From Apteryx mantelli (lineage: Eukaryota > Chordata > Aves > Apterygiformes > Apterygidae): DNA of 64,000 nucleotides. Shown one piece after another: positions 9,697 to 18,497 of this stretch. The position numbers and the translations under genes are program-made. The stretch lies in the NCBI RefSeq assembly GCF_036417845.1, contig NC_089978.1:140672288-140736287 (forward strand). Reading direction: 5' to 3'. Under the pieces are notes generated by a model. It was not told the origin of the DNA. It did no database searches and saw only the letters and a list, made by a program, of their open reading frames with translations. Positions within the stretch are counted from its first letter, which is position 1. Every line of letters begins with the position of its first letter.

Positions 9697-11572
9697 ATCC
9701 CCCCTTTTTGTTTTGGTCCCTTCTAATTTGTTCATCAAATCGAGCAACAACCTCCTGTGCCAGGGAGAGCATAGGGTTATGCTTACTCTCACCTTCATTT
9801 AGTTGTTCATATTGACTTCTTATCAACAGTAGGTGGGCAGCTTCGAGTCTGCTTTTTGCTAAGTTAATTATTTTATTTACTATACACGGTCCAAAGGTCA
9901 ACACTAGTACTAGTAAAGCCAATGGGCCCGCGATGGTAGACAATAAGGTTGTTAGCCAGGGAGAATGACTGAACCATGATTCATACCACCCTTGCTGGGC
10001 TTCTCTTTCCTTTTTACGTTTTTCAAGGCCTTCTCTCAATTTCGCCATAGTATCCCTGACAACTCCTGTATGATCCGCGTAAAAACAACATTCTTCTCCT
10101 AGGGCTGCACACAATCCTCCCTGTTGCAAAAATAAGAGGTCCATCCCTCTTCTGTTCTGTAAAACTACTTCTGATAGCGATGTCAACGATTTTTCTAAGG
10201 CTGTAATGGATTTTTCTATTCGTTCTAAGTCCTCATCCACTGCTGCTCGTAGGGTGCTAAGGCTCTGCTGCTGCACCACTAAGGAGGAGATTCCAGTTCC
10301 CGCTCCTACTGCCCCTAGGCCCAGTAAGGTGGCTATGGTAATTGCGGTGATTGGTTCTCTCTTTACTCGGACCGGGTGAGGGTTGTCCCAATGGTCGTAC
10401 ATCACATTTTCTGGGTGGTACAAGATCCTGGGAACTACCTCTATTTGTATACAGTACTCTTGGGACTCACCAAGTACCCTTAGGGAGACACAGGGAGTTA
10501 GGCCCGTTTTTGAACATATCCACCTAGCTCCTTGGGTGGGAATAATCCATCCAATTTCGGAGGTGTAGGTTTGCAGTGTCACAGACCCACACAGCTTTCT
10601 CTTTGATTTTGGTATTTTACCAATACACATTCCCATTCCCGTAACTTGCTCCATGGTCAACCCCTTCTTCTTATCTTCCCATTGACACTGGGAGCTGGGA
10701 TTATTGCTCACAGTATATGTCATATTTACTCCTATTGCTTCATAAAAAGGGGGTCTTATGTCGTAGCATAACCAGCAATGGGTGGTTATACTAGGGGTTG
10801 TAGCATTTAATACTTTGTAGGTTGCCTGTACAATCTTCCACAGAGGATTGTCTACCCCCTCCGTGGCTTTACTTTCTGAGATTACAACAGTATCTTTCGG
10901 GGTGGGGTGGCTCATAGAAATACTTGTCAAATTCATTATCGCAGCCGTTGGTTTGATTCTTAATTTTGCTCCTTTAACGGCTAGATTCGGCCCTATTGCT
11001 TGAGGAGCAGGTTGCACACTTTCTTTCTTTATGAAAATCAATCCACCCCTATCGGTCCCGGGCTCCCAGTACCGGACTCCCCAGGTCTTTCCCAAAAACC
11101 ACCCTGGATCTTCAGGACGGGTGATATTTATCATTAAATGTTTACAGTTCGAATGGGAGGACGGACGCATACCTCCAGAAGAGTCTCGTTTGGGGGGTGT
11201 ACAACCATAGGGTCCCCACTGGGTCTGAATAAACTTATCTGATCCTGCGCCGGGTGTCCAATCAGAGGCTATAGTTTCACATCCCCAATAAGCACAATAA
11301 TAAGAGTTTGGGTAGTTACAGTATCCTCGCCCAGGATTAGAACTAGGACAAAAGTAAAACCCCTTTAGATTTAAACATGGCTCAATGGGTACCAATTCAC
11401 ACAAGGTAGGTGTGAATGTAGGGTTCCCGGGTACGCTTCGTACTTGGATCACTGTTTGATCTTCCCATCTCATTAATGACCATTTAAAGGGTTGGTGTAC
11501 GTTATGTTCCCCTTGGATTCGTCTTCCTAATAAGCCCAGCACAATCATCTTCCAGAGGAGTAGTGGACCCAT
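9692..11572 (-). CDS. env: Envelope glycoprotein of provirus 2, uninterrupted (626 aa)
   Basis: A complete gammaretroviral-type Env reading frame on the minus strand. A hydrophobic signal peptide occupies about residues 1-21. The surface subunit (about 22-405) has the CWLC (CXXC) motif at 266-269. A furin-type site RVKR is at 402-405, followed by a hydrophobic fusion-peptide-like stretch. The transmembrane subunit has the immunosuppressive-domain-like segment at about 471-487 and CX6CC at 488-496, pairing with CXXC in covalently linked SU-TM. A membrane anchor spans about 540-563, and a 63-residue tail contains YEQL at 588-591. The stop codon lies inside the first five bases of the 3' LTR. 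It is probably expressed from a spliced mRNA using a leader donor near 17365-17370. Whether it is expressed or functional is unknown. Confidence 0.95.
   Translation of the reverse strand: MGPLLLWKMIVLGLLGRRIQGEHNVHQPFKWSLMRWEDQTVIQVRSVPGNPTFTPTLCELVPIEPCLNLKGFYFCPSSNPGRGYCNYPNSYYCAYWGCETIASDWTPGAGSDKFIQTQWGPYGCTPPKRDSSGGMRPSSHSNCKHLMINITRPEDPGWFLGKTWGVRYWEPGTDRGGLIFIKKESVQPAPQAIGPNLAVKGAKLRIKPTAAIMNLTSISMSHPTPKDTVVISESKATEGVDNPLWKIVQATYKVLNATTPSITTHCWLCYDIRPPFYEAIGVNMTYTVSNNPSSQCQWEDKKKGLTMEQVTGMGMCIGKIPKSKRKLCGSVTLQTYTSEIGWIIPTQGARWICSKTGLTPCVSLRVLGESQEYCIQIEVVPRILYHPENVMYDHWDNPHPVRVKREPITAITIATLLGLGAVGAGTGISSLVVQQQSLSTLRAAVDEDLERIEKSITALEKSLTSLSEVVLQNRRGMDLLFLQQGGLCAALGEECCFYADHTGVVRDTMAKLREGLEKRKKEREAQQGWYESWFSHSPWLTTLLSTIAGPLALLVLVLTFGPCIVNKIINLAKSRLEAAHLLLIRSQYEQLNEGESKHNPMLSLAQEVVARFDEQIRRDQNKKGGL
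9698..9709 (-). other. Polypurine tract of provirus 2
   Basis: On the minus strand AAAAAGGGGGGA immediately precedes the 3' LTR (one base between). It is the expected primer for plus-strand DNA synthesis. It overlaps the final codons of env. Confidence 0.88.
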
Positions 11573-11664
11573 GGCTTGGTCAACGGATATTTTACGAACC
11601 CTTAATGCCTTGGAGGGGCGGTCCGTGATGCCAAGTGTCTCTGGGACTTTAAAGAGTCTGGGTC

Positions 11665-11871
11665 TTACAATTTTGGGTATTCCTGCTTAGGAGGTGGCTT
11701 ATCGGCCTCGATCCCCACAAGTTCTATACGTCTCTGCCTCCCCTGCCTACTCTTTTGCTTCAGAGCAGCAGGGTGTACCGTCTTCTCGGCAGCAGCCGTA
11801 TTCTTCAGAGGAACCTCCTGTATGAGCCTTTTAGATTTTTTTAAAGGCTTCCCAGTTCCCAAGAGTGACAC
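11665..11871 (-). CDS. Small ORF B between pol and env, basic, no ATG (68 codons)
   Basis: Open frame from GTG at 11871 (a TGA stop lies directly upstream) to TAA at 11665. It is Lys/Arg-rich, with a cluster KQKSRQGRQRR and a proline-containing C-terminus VGIEADKPPPK..YPKL. The last 17 residues are nearly the same in provirus 1 (20221-20421), although the upstream part is shifted in frame by small indels there. It has no ATG, so if it is translated it would need a non-AUG start or splicing. The Arg-rich cluster is superficially like RNA-binding motifs of retroviral accessory proteins, but I cannot assign a function. Confidence 0.3.
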   Translation of the reverse strand: MSLLGTGKPLKKSKRLIQEVPLKNTAAAEKTVHPAALKQKSRQGRQRRIELVGIEADKPPPKQEYPKL

Positions 11872-11919
11872 TCAACATACGGCGCGGTCCGCCTATAATT
11901 GCTGTTTTCAATTTTAGCC

Positions 11920-12129
11920 TTATGTGATTTGGGGTGGTTGGCGTGGGTACAACCTTTCTCTGGTTGTACTCCTTTTAACAAAGGCTTCCCACCGTTCTAC
12001 CGATCTTTTCTTAAGATCTTTTAATGTCCAATAAGTCAATTTTGTCGTAACAAGGGCGGCAAATGCCGCTAGGGAGATACCCGTACTAACAATGAGTCCA
12101 CTACTTCCCTTTACAAACCCTACATGCAT
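11920..12129 (-). CDS. Small ORF A between pol and env, predicted one membrane segment (69 aa)
   Basis: From ATG at 12129-12127 to the stop at 11920. The product has a short N-terminus, a hydrophobic stretch at about residues 11-33 (GLIVSTGISLAAFAALV then TTKLTYW), and a basic C-terminal half with several Lys/Arg. This predicts a small membrane protein. The homologous frame in provirus 1 starts at about 19966 (ATG AAT GTA GGA...), keeps the start and hydrophobic part, but ends at TGA after about 29 codons because of a 1-nt deletion. I do not recognise it; it may be a chance frame. Its presence in two copies of the same family is suggestive but not proof of coding. Confidence 0.4.
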   Translation of the reverse strand: MHVGFVKGSSGLIVSTGISLAAFAALVTTKLTYWTLKDLKKRSVERWEAFVKRSTTRERLYPRQPPQIT

Positions 12130-12201
12130 AACACACAAAGGGATAACAAATACAATGTGGGGTTATAACAAATACTATGTTAGGTTTTACAAAAGGTGGT
12201 C

Positions 12202-15200
12202 TCACTTATCGAGGTTTCCAGGTTTCTTCTTAAAGGTTACTTTTAAATTGTCCGGGTTTCCAAAGGCTTCCCACGATGATTCTGAAATCGGTCCTTTAAT
12301 TCTTCTAGCATGTGTCCATCCTCGCTCTGCGGTACGAATAGCAGTGTCTGTGGTAAGCAAAACAAGGAAAGGTCCCTCCCAGCGGGGAGTCAAGGATGAG
12401 TCTTTCCAGGTTTTAATTAAAACCTTGTCTCCAGGGTTAACTCGGTGAATGGCTGCATCTAGTGGAGGTCTCTGTACTATTAGTCCTTTCTTTATCAATT
12501 CCTGTCTTCTCTTCATAAGCTCTGTAATATATTTCTGTAATAATCTCTCTTCTACTTTAGGATGTTCTTTTGGTATTTCTAAATCGTATGGCATCCCATA
12601 TAACATTTCAAAAGGGGAGACTCCTGTGTCAGTTCTGGGCTGAGTTCGTATATTCAACAAGGCTAAGGGTAAACACTTGATCCAATTCATCTGGGTTTCC
12701 ATCATTAGCTTCGTTAACTGTTTTTTTATTTCCCCATTCATCCTTTCTACCTTTCCTGAACTTTGAGGATGCCAGGGAGTGTGATACTCCCACTTGATTC
12801 CTAAAGGATCTAATGTTTCTTTAATGACCTTGGATGTAAAATGTGGCCCCCTGTCTGAGTCTATGACCAATACATTCCCATACCGGGGTATGATATTTTC
12901 TAACAATATCTTGGTTACCGATTTCGCAGTTGCTCAGGCTACGGGAAAAGCTTCTACAAAGTAAGTTAAATGATCTACTATAACTAATAGGTATTTATAC
13001 CTGCCCACTTTTGGGAGTTCTGTAAAGTCAACCTGTATTTTCTCAAATGGTCTCCTGGCTATAGATCGTCCCCCTGGGACCTTTTCTCTGAGGTGCTGCT
13101 TGTTAACCTTCTGACAGGTCAAACATTCTCCCACTAGTCTTTTTGCTATGTCATATATTCCAATGCACATATATTTAGTTCCAAACTGGTCTGCTAGATT
13201 ATTTCCCCTTATGTGGTAAAATGTGCCTTTTTGATGGCCCCTAACATGTACTACTGCGATTCTCCGAGGTCCCCTCAGAGCTTCTAAAGTTTTTCTGATT
13301 AATTTTTCGTGCACTAAATTCTTCCCTTGTGAATTAATCAGTCCCCTTTCTTCCCACATTTTCCCAAATGTGTGTACTACTCCATAAGCATATTTAGAGT
13401 CGGTGTATATAGTCCCTATTTTGCCCTTTAAAATTTCTAAGGCTCTAAAAACTGCATACAATTCACAAGCCTGGGCCGACCAAGTTTTGTGTAGGGGCCC
13501 TGATTCTATTAACTCTAGAGACTTTCCATCTACAATAGCATACCCTGATCTGCGTTTCCCTTCAACTACGCGAGAGGATCCGTCCACAAAGAATTTAGTC
13601 CTCTCTGGTAACTCTTCTTCTTCTAAATCTTCTCTTATTTTAGTTTGGTATTCTATTAGACGCATGTAATCATGTCTTAATTGACCACTGGGTTCCCCAT
13701 ACAGGAACTGGGCTGGATTCTGCAAGCTTGTAGTCTCAATTTCCAACTTTGGAGAATGGATTAAAATGCCCTCGTATTTTAATAGTCTGGCATCGGTTAT
13801 CCATTTTTCGGCTTTTTGTTGTAATACTCCTTGTATATTATGAGGGGTATATATTTTTAATTCTCCTCCAAAGGTTATCTTTTTAGCCTCTTCTACTAAT
13901 AAGGCTGTAGCTACAATGGCTTGTAGGCAAGTGGGCCATCCCCGACTGACGGGGTCTAGCAATTTTGAAAAATACCCTATAGGTTTCTTTTTCCCTGCCC
14001 ATTCCTGTGTTAGGACTCCAAAGGCTGTTCCTTCCTGTGTATTAATAAACATGTAGAATGGTCTCTTAATATCTGGTAAACTCAAAACAGGTGCATTCAC
14101 CAAGTCAGCCTTCAATTCTTCGAGGCTTTGATTATCGGTTTGAGTCCATTTTATTAGCCCATCTACTATTAGTTTTTTTATATAAAAATTTTACTTTATT
14201 GCTATAATTTTCAATCCATTGTCTGCAATACCCTAATAACCCCAGCAATTGTCGGACCTGTCTTTTGCTCTTCGGGGGTCTTATTGACAGTATACCATTT
14301 ACCCTTTCAGGGTCCAATTTTTTTGTGCCCTTGCTAAGCCAATGTCCCAAATACTTCACCTCTTCTTCCGTAAATTGCAACTTTGATTTCGATACTTTCA
14401 ATCCCTTTAAACTTAGGAAATTTAACAACTTAATACTCTCACATCTAACTTCCTCCTGGGTTTTTCCTGCTAAAAGCAAATCATCCACATATTGTGTTAA
14501 AGTAATTTGAGGATTAGTTTCGTAAGTACTTAGAACCTGCTCCAGGGCTTGCCCAAACAAATTAGGGGATTCTGTAAACCCTTGTGGTAAAACAGTCCAT
14601 CGGAGTTGTTGTTTCCTATGGGTATCTGGGTCTTCCCACTCGAAGGCAAAAAAGTCTCTACATTCTTCTTTAAGGGGGCATGCCCAAAATGCATCTTTCA
14701 GGTCTATAACCGTATACCATTTAGCCTCAGGTGACAGCTGACTAAGTATGGTATCGGGGTTAGCTACAATTGGGAACCTGGTAATTGTTCTTTTGTTTAT
14801 TTCTCTTAAATCTTGTACCAATCTATAAGTACCGTCTGGTTTCTTTACGGGCAGTATGGGGGTATTATAGGGAGACATACAAGGCTCCAGTAACCTTTGA
14901 TTTATTAGCCTCTGGATTACTGGTCGGAGTCCTTGCCTCCCTTCCTGTGACATTGGATATTGCTTGACTCTAACAGGGATTTCTGGATTCCGTATGCTCA
15001 CTTCAAAAGGAGCAATATCTAGTTTTCCTACTGATTTTGGGGTATACCAAACTTCAGGGTTGATTTTGGCCTCATCTTCAATAGCAAGGGTGCATAATTT
15101 TATAACTAATTCTTGATTCTCTACTTCTAAATTGACTCCTAATTCAACCATCATATCTCGGCCCAGTAAATTATATTCAGCTTCGGGAACTAATAAAAAG

Positions 15201-15457
15201 GATCCAACACTTAATCGAGAGTCTGATTCTATTTCCACATTTTTAATTACTGGGACCTTAAAGGGCTCTCCCTTAGCTCCTATCACTTATAAGTTCTCTG
15301 GGGATGGTTTACACCCCCAGGGTACCGTTTGGACAGTAGATCTTTCTGCCCCAGAATCCACAAGGAATTCTACTTCTTGTTGCTGGGGACCTAATTTCAA
15401 TTTTATCAAGGGCTCGGTTCCTTTATGAGTCCCCAGCAAATAGAGCCCCTGACCCCC
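12202..15457 (-). pseudogene. pol: pol of provirus 2 (protease, RT, RNase H, integrase), interrupted
   Basis: Continues in frame from the gag amber codon. Protease active site reads V-D-S-G (about 15340-15351) rather than D-T-G, and an in-frame TAA follows at 15287-15289. Reverse transcriptase has LPQG and the catalytic YVDD (14480-14491). A 1-nt expansion in an A7 run (14173-14179) shifts the frame after the RT connection. RNase H keeps its acidic residues (FVDGS, ELYA, YTDSK, NLAD). Integrase has CXXC but not the HXXH half of its zinc-binding domain, suggesting an internal deletion near 13180, and an in-frame TGA at 12934-12936. D-D-E residues are in VDFTE, DSDRG and GKVERMN. Total length is about 100 codons shorter than the usual gammaretroviral pol. 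Not translatable as it stands. Confidence 0.93.
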
Positions 15458-15460
15458 CTA
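15458..15460 (-). promoter_or_regulatory. gag amber stop with gammaretroviral readthrough context
   Basis: The gag frame ends at TAG followed directly by GGGGGTCAGGGG, very close to the murine leukaemia virus type UAG-G context that allows about 5-10 percent suppression. The pol frame continues without shift into protease. Established for gammaretroviruses, inferred here. Confidence 0.85.
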
Positions 15461-16953
15461 ATCTTCTTGGAACATTTGCTCATCCTGCATTCGCTTCCTA
15501 CAATTCCTCTTCAGATGCCCTTTTTTCTAGCAATAAAAACACTCCACCTGCCTCAAGTCCCTCGTCACAACTTCTCTGAGTTGTCCTTCTTGGTGAAGTG
15601 GCTTTCTTTTAGGTCTGTTATACGACCTAGGGGGTTGTGCCTGGATTCCTCTCTGCCCTTCTCGGACTGCTGCCATCAGAATCTTTGCCTGCTGCCGATG
15701 GGTTTCCTCTTCCCTCCGCACATGCACTTTCTGAGCTTCCCTCAGCAATTCGTCCAGCCCCCTATCTTGCCAATCATCTAACTTCTCTAGCTTTCTTCTA
15801 ATATCTGGAAAGGCCTTTGCTACAAACTGTGTTTTCAATAGAGCCTGTCCCACAGGGGTACTGGGGTCTACTCCAGAATAAAGTTGCAGATTTTTTTCTA
15901 AGTCTCTCGAGCCATTCTGTTGGTGTCTCGTCCCTTTTTTGTTGTTCCATGAAGGCCTTATTAATATTTTGCCCCCTGGGAACAGATTCCCTGATTCCCT
16001 GAACTATTATGGCTCTCAGATCGGACATATGTGTCCAATGCTCAGCATTCTGATTGTCCCAGTCCGGCCGTTGGGTGGGCCATTTAATATCTGCAGCGGG
16101 ACCTTGTTGGTGTTGTTGATCCCAAATCCGCATCCCAGCCCTACGGATCATTTCCCTTTCTTCCGCTGTAAATAATATGCTTAAGATGGATTGTAATTCC
16201 TCCCATGTATAAAGGCTTGGACCTAAAAACTGATCTAATTTCTCAGCCACCCCTAAAGGGTCTTCTAATAAATTCCCCATTTCTTTCTTAAAATCCCGTA
16301 CGTCCCCTGAACTCAGGGGCACAGACACAAATCCCATCCCCGGCTGCGGTCCTCCCATGGGGAGTTCTCGCAAGGGGTACAGCTGATCAGGTCGCCCACC
16401 TCCCCTCGTTTGACTCCTCGTGACCCTTCGGGTTTCTTCTGGGGAACTAGGAGGGTCTAGATCCCGGTCTGGGGTCGTCAGAGAGGGGCTATGAGGAGGG
16501 GCTGGTGTTGGGTTTTGAGCCGGAGCTGAGGGAATATAGGGGGGAGGAGAAACGGGAAGTTCCTCCAGTGTTTTGCTTTTCTTCCTCGAACCCTTCTCTT
16601 TCAAGGTAAATATCATGGTCCGAGTATCTGGTCTTATCCATAAACTAGCATACTCACTTTCTTCTAAACTAAAGGGCTCCTTTGAATTCACATATATAGT
16701 TAGAGCCTGACATATCCAATTTTCAAAAGACCCGTATACTGGCCAATAAAGGTGGTCTCCTCTAATCTGCTTCCCACCCCATACTTGCATACAGTAATGT
16801 ACCATTTTTTTTTTCTCGACTTTTGCCTTTTCTGAAGGGCCTATCGTTCCAATACTTAATCATTAATCCTAAAGGGCTATCGGGCGGTATATCTGGTAAC
16901 TGTACCGTAGAGCCCTCTATGGGATCAGAAGACTTGCTCTTTTTCTGTCCCAT
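15458..16953 (-). pseudogene. gag: gag of provirus 2, interrupted by two A-run frameshifts and one nonsense codon
   Basis: ATG at 16953-16951 (MGQKKSKSS, Gly2 for myristoylation); an upstream in-frame Met at 16965 lacks the MG context. A 10-base A run (16805-16814) shifts the frame after about 50 codons. The next open stretch carries the late-domain motif PPPYIPSAP (16521-16547), capsid with a major-homology-like block (QGIRE...F...TEWLERL), then a 7-base A run (15891-15897) shifts the frame again. The nucleocapsid zinc knuckle CX2CX4HX4C is broken by TAG at 15527-15529, between the second Cys and KKGH. Without these lesions the gene would be about 498 codons, normal for the family. Confidence 0.93.
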
Positions 16954-17559
16954 CTTCCGGAGCACCCACCCCAGTCACTCTCTTTCTTTCCGCAGGGGAC
17001 CGCACTCACACCACCCGAGTCTTTAACTGCTAGGACGGTTGTCCCTTCGCAGCGGGCGGCCCAGTCGGCCGACGGGTGCCCCGTTTCGGTCCCCTATTAC
17101 AACTCTCTCTCTCCGCAGGGGACCGCACTCACACCACCCGAGTCTTTAACTGCTAGGACGGTTGTCCCTTCGCAGCGGGCGGCCCAGTCGGCCGACGGGT
17201 GCCCCGTTTCGGTCCCCTGTTACACAATCACCCTCATGGAGGGTTCGCACTCACTCCGTCCCCTGTTACACAAGGACCCCCTCTCCTGGAGGGTCTGCAC
17301 TCCCCTGGGGACTTCTCACGTGCTCCGGGTATCCCACCCCAACCGAACGGAACCGCATACATATACTCACTCAGTCCTGAGTCTTCGTTCGGATCTTCGT
17401 GCACAAAGTTTACGGGGTACTGCAGTTCTTTTGCTTACTTGTCCTGATTTAGGGTTCGGAAATACAGGTTCTGGTAGGGGAACTACCCACTCAGGGGCCA
17501 TCCGAAGATGGGATGGGGCGCCTCCCCTGAGTCAGAGTCCCGAAACCAGGGAAGCCTGT
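16954..17559 (-). other. Untranslated leader of provirus 2
   Basis: GC-rich leader between PBS and gag. A candidate splice donor GTGAGT is at 17370-17365 on the minus strand, equivalent to that at 8300 in provirus 1. It contains a tandem 106-bp duplication (16990-17218) and about two variant copies of the 30-bp leader unit (about 17222-17300). Confidence 0.75.
16990..17218 (-). repeat. Tandem duplication of 106 bp in the leader of provirus 2
   Basis: Copy 1 is 16990-17095 and copy 2 is 17113-17218, near-identical by eye, period 123 bp. Each runs from CCGCAGGGGACCGCACTCAC to GTTTCGGTCCCCT. Provirus 1 has a single equivalent copy (about 8511-8618). The unit lies just 5' of gag where the packaging signal is expected. 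Confidence 0.93.
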
Positions 17560-17577
17560 ATCCGAGTCACGGCACCA
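17560..17577 (-). other. Primer-binding site, tRNA-His type (provirus 2)
   Basis: On the minus strand the same 18-nt TGGTGCCGTGACTCGGAT as in provirus 1, three bases from the 5' LTR edge. Confidence 0.88.
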
Positions 17578-17580
17578 AAT

Positions 17581-18139
17581 TGTTATAGGTAAACGCGACA
17601 AATTGACAACCACTCGGGCTGGGTTGCATAAATTCCAATTTAATAAAATAATTGAGCAAGTTACAAGTAAGCAAAACAGCGCTGGGCGGCCGGGGGAATC
17701 TCCTGCTCCACCAACGGCGCGCGCAATCCCCCCCTCACAGTCTCCTTATATGCAATTCCAGCTCCAGGTATATGTGGCACTTCCTGTAACTTCTGCGGTT
17801 GCGCCGGCTGTTGCTAGGGGGTCTTCTTCAGCCCTCTGCATTGTGAGTGGTGACCCTCAGGTCACGCATATATTTTACAACTTTCGAAGTCGTGCTATAT
17901 TTCACGGTTGTGTGACATCGCCATCACCATATTAGGCTATCTAAACTAACATTGCCGCTTTGCTATCTCAACTCCCTTATCTCAGGCAGGGTACTTGCCC
18001 CCACCACAGGATGTAGGATGTTCCCACAGATGTTTCCAAGGCTGTTTCTTACTTTGATGTAACCAATTAGCACACATCACAGTCCAGGATGTTTCAAGGC
18101 TGTTTCTCAATTTGATGTAACAAATTAGCACATATCACA
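17581..18139 (-). repeat. 5' LTR of provirus 2 (559 bp)
   Basis: Same boundaries and length as the 3' LTR at 9138-9696 with one visible base difference. The edges TGTTATAGG (17581) and TATCACA (18139) abut the PBS spacer and the GTGG target duplication respectively. Confidence 0.94.
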
Positions 18140-18497
18140 GTGGGCGACCTGATCAGCTGTACCCCTTGCGAGAACTCCCCATGGGAGGACCGCAACCAGG
18201 GATGGGTTTTGTGTCCATGCCCCTGAGTTCAGGGACGTACGGGATTTAAGAAGGAAATGGGGAATTTATTAGAAGATCCTTTAGGGGTGGCTGAAAAATT
18301 AGATCAGTTTTTAGGTCCTAGCCTTTATACATGGGAGGAATTACAATCCATCTTAAGCATATTATTTACAGTGGAAGAAAGGAAAAATCTGCAACTTTAT
18401 TCCGGGGTAGACCCCAGTACCCCTGTGGGACAGGCTCTATTGAAAACACAGTTTGTAGCAAAGGCCTTTCCAGATATCAGAAGAAAGCTAGAGAAGT
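18140..18497 (+). pseudogene. gag: gag of provirus 1, continuation after the nested insertion (capsid fragment)
   Basis: Resumes at GTGGGCGACCTG exactly where 9137 left off. It matches the capsid part of the inner gag but has two 1-nt deletions in short runs near 18230-18247. An internal deletion near 18384 removes about 110 codons of capsid (from TVEER straight to KNLQLYSG). The gag homology ends at AGAGAAGTT (18497), after which sequence is non-retroviral. The frame runs on only to a stop at 18536-18538. Confidence 0.92.

Larger units (their letters stand above)
11573..12201 (-). other. Long pol-env interval of provirus 2
   Basis: In most gammaretroviruses pol and env overlap. Here about 630 nt separate the integrase stop (12202-12204) from the env ATG (11572). 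The interval holds two small reading frames (11920-12129 and 11665-11871), and a homologous interval of 601 nt exists in provirus 1 (19913-20513). It may also carry the env splice acceptor. Confidence 0.8.
9138..18139 (-). mobile_element. Inner ERV provirus (provirus 2), near full length, nested in provirus 1 gag
   Basis: A 9,002-bp minus-strand provirus: 5' LTR 17581-18139, tRNA-His PBS, leader with a 106-bp duplication, gag, pol, a pol-env interval with small ORFs, env, polypurine tract and 3' LTR 9138-9696. The target duplication GTGG (9134-9137 and 18140-18143) sits in the gag of provirus 1, where the uninterrupted order can be read from this provirus's own gag (GAGGTGGGCGACCTG). The two LTRs differ by one base by eye, so insertion is recent. 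Env is open. gag and pol carry frameshifts and nonsense codons described separately. Confidence 0.95.
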
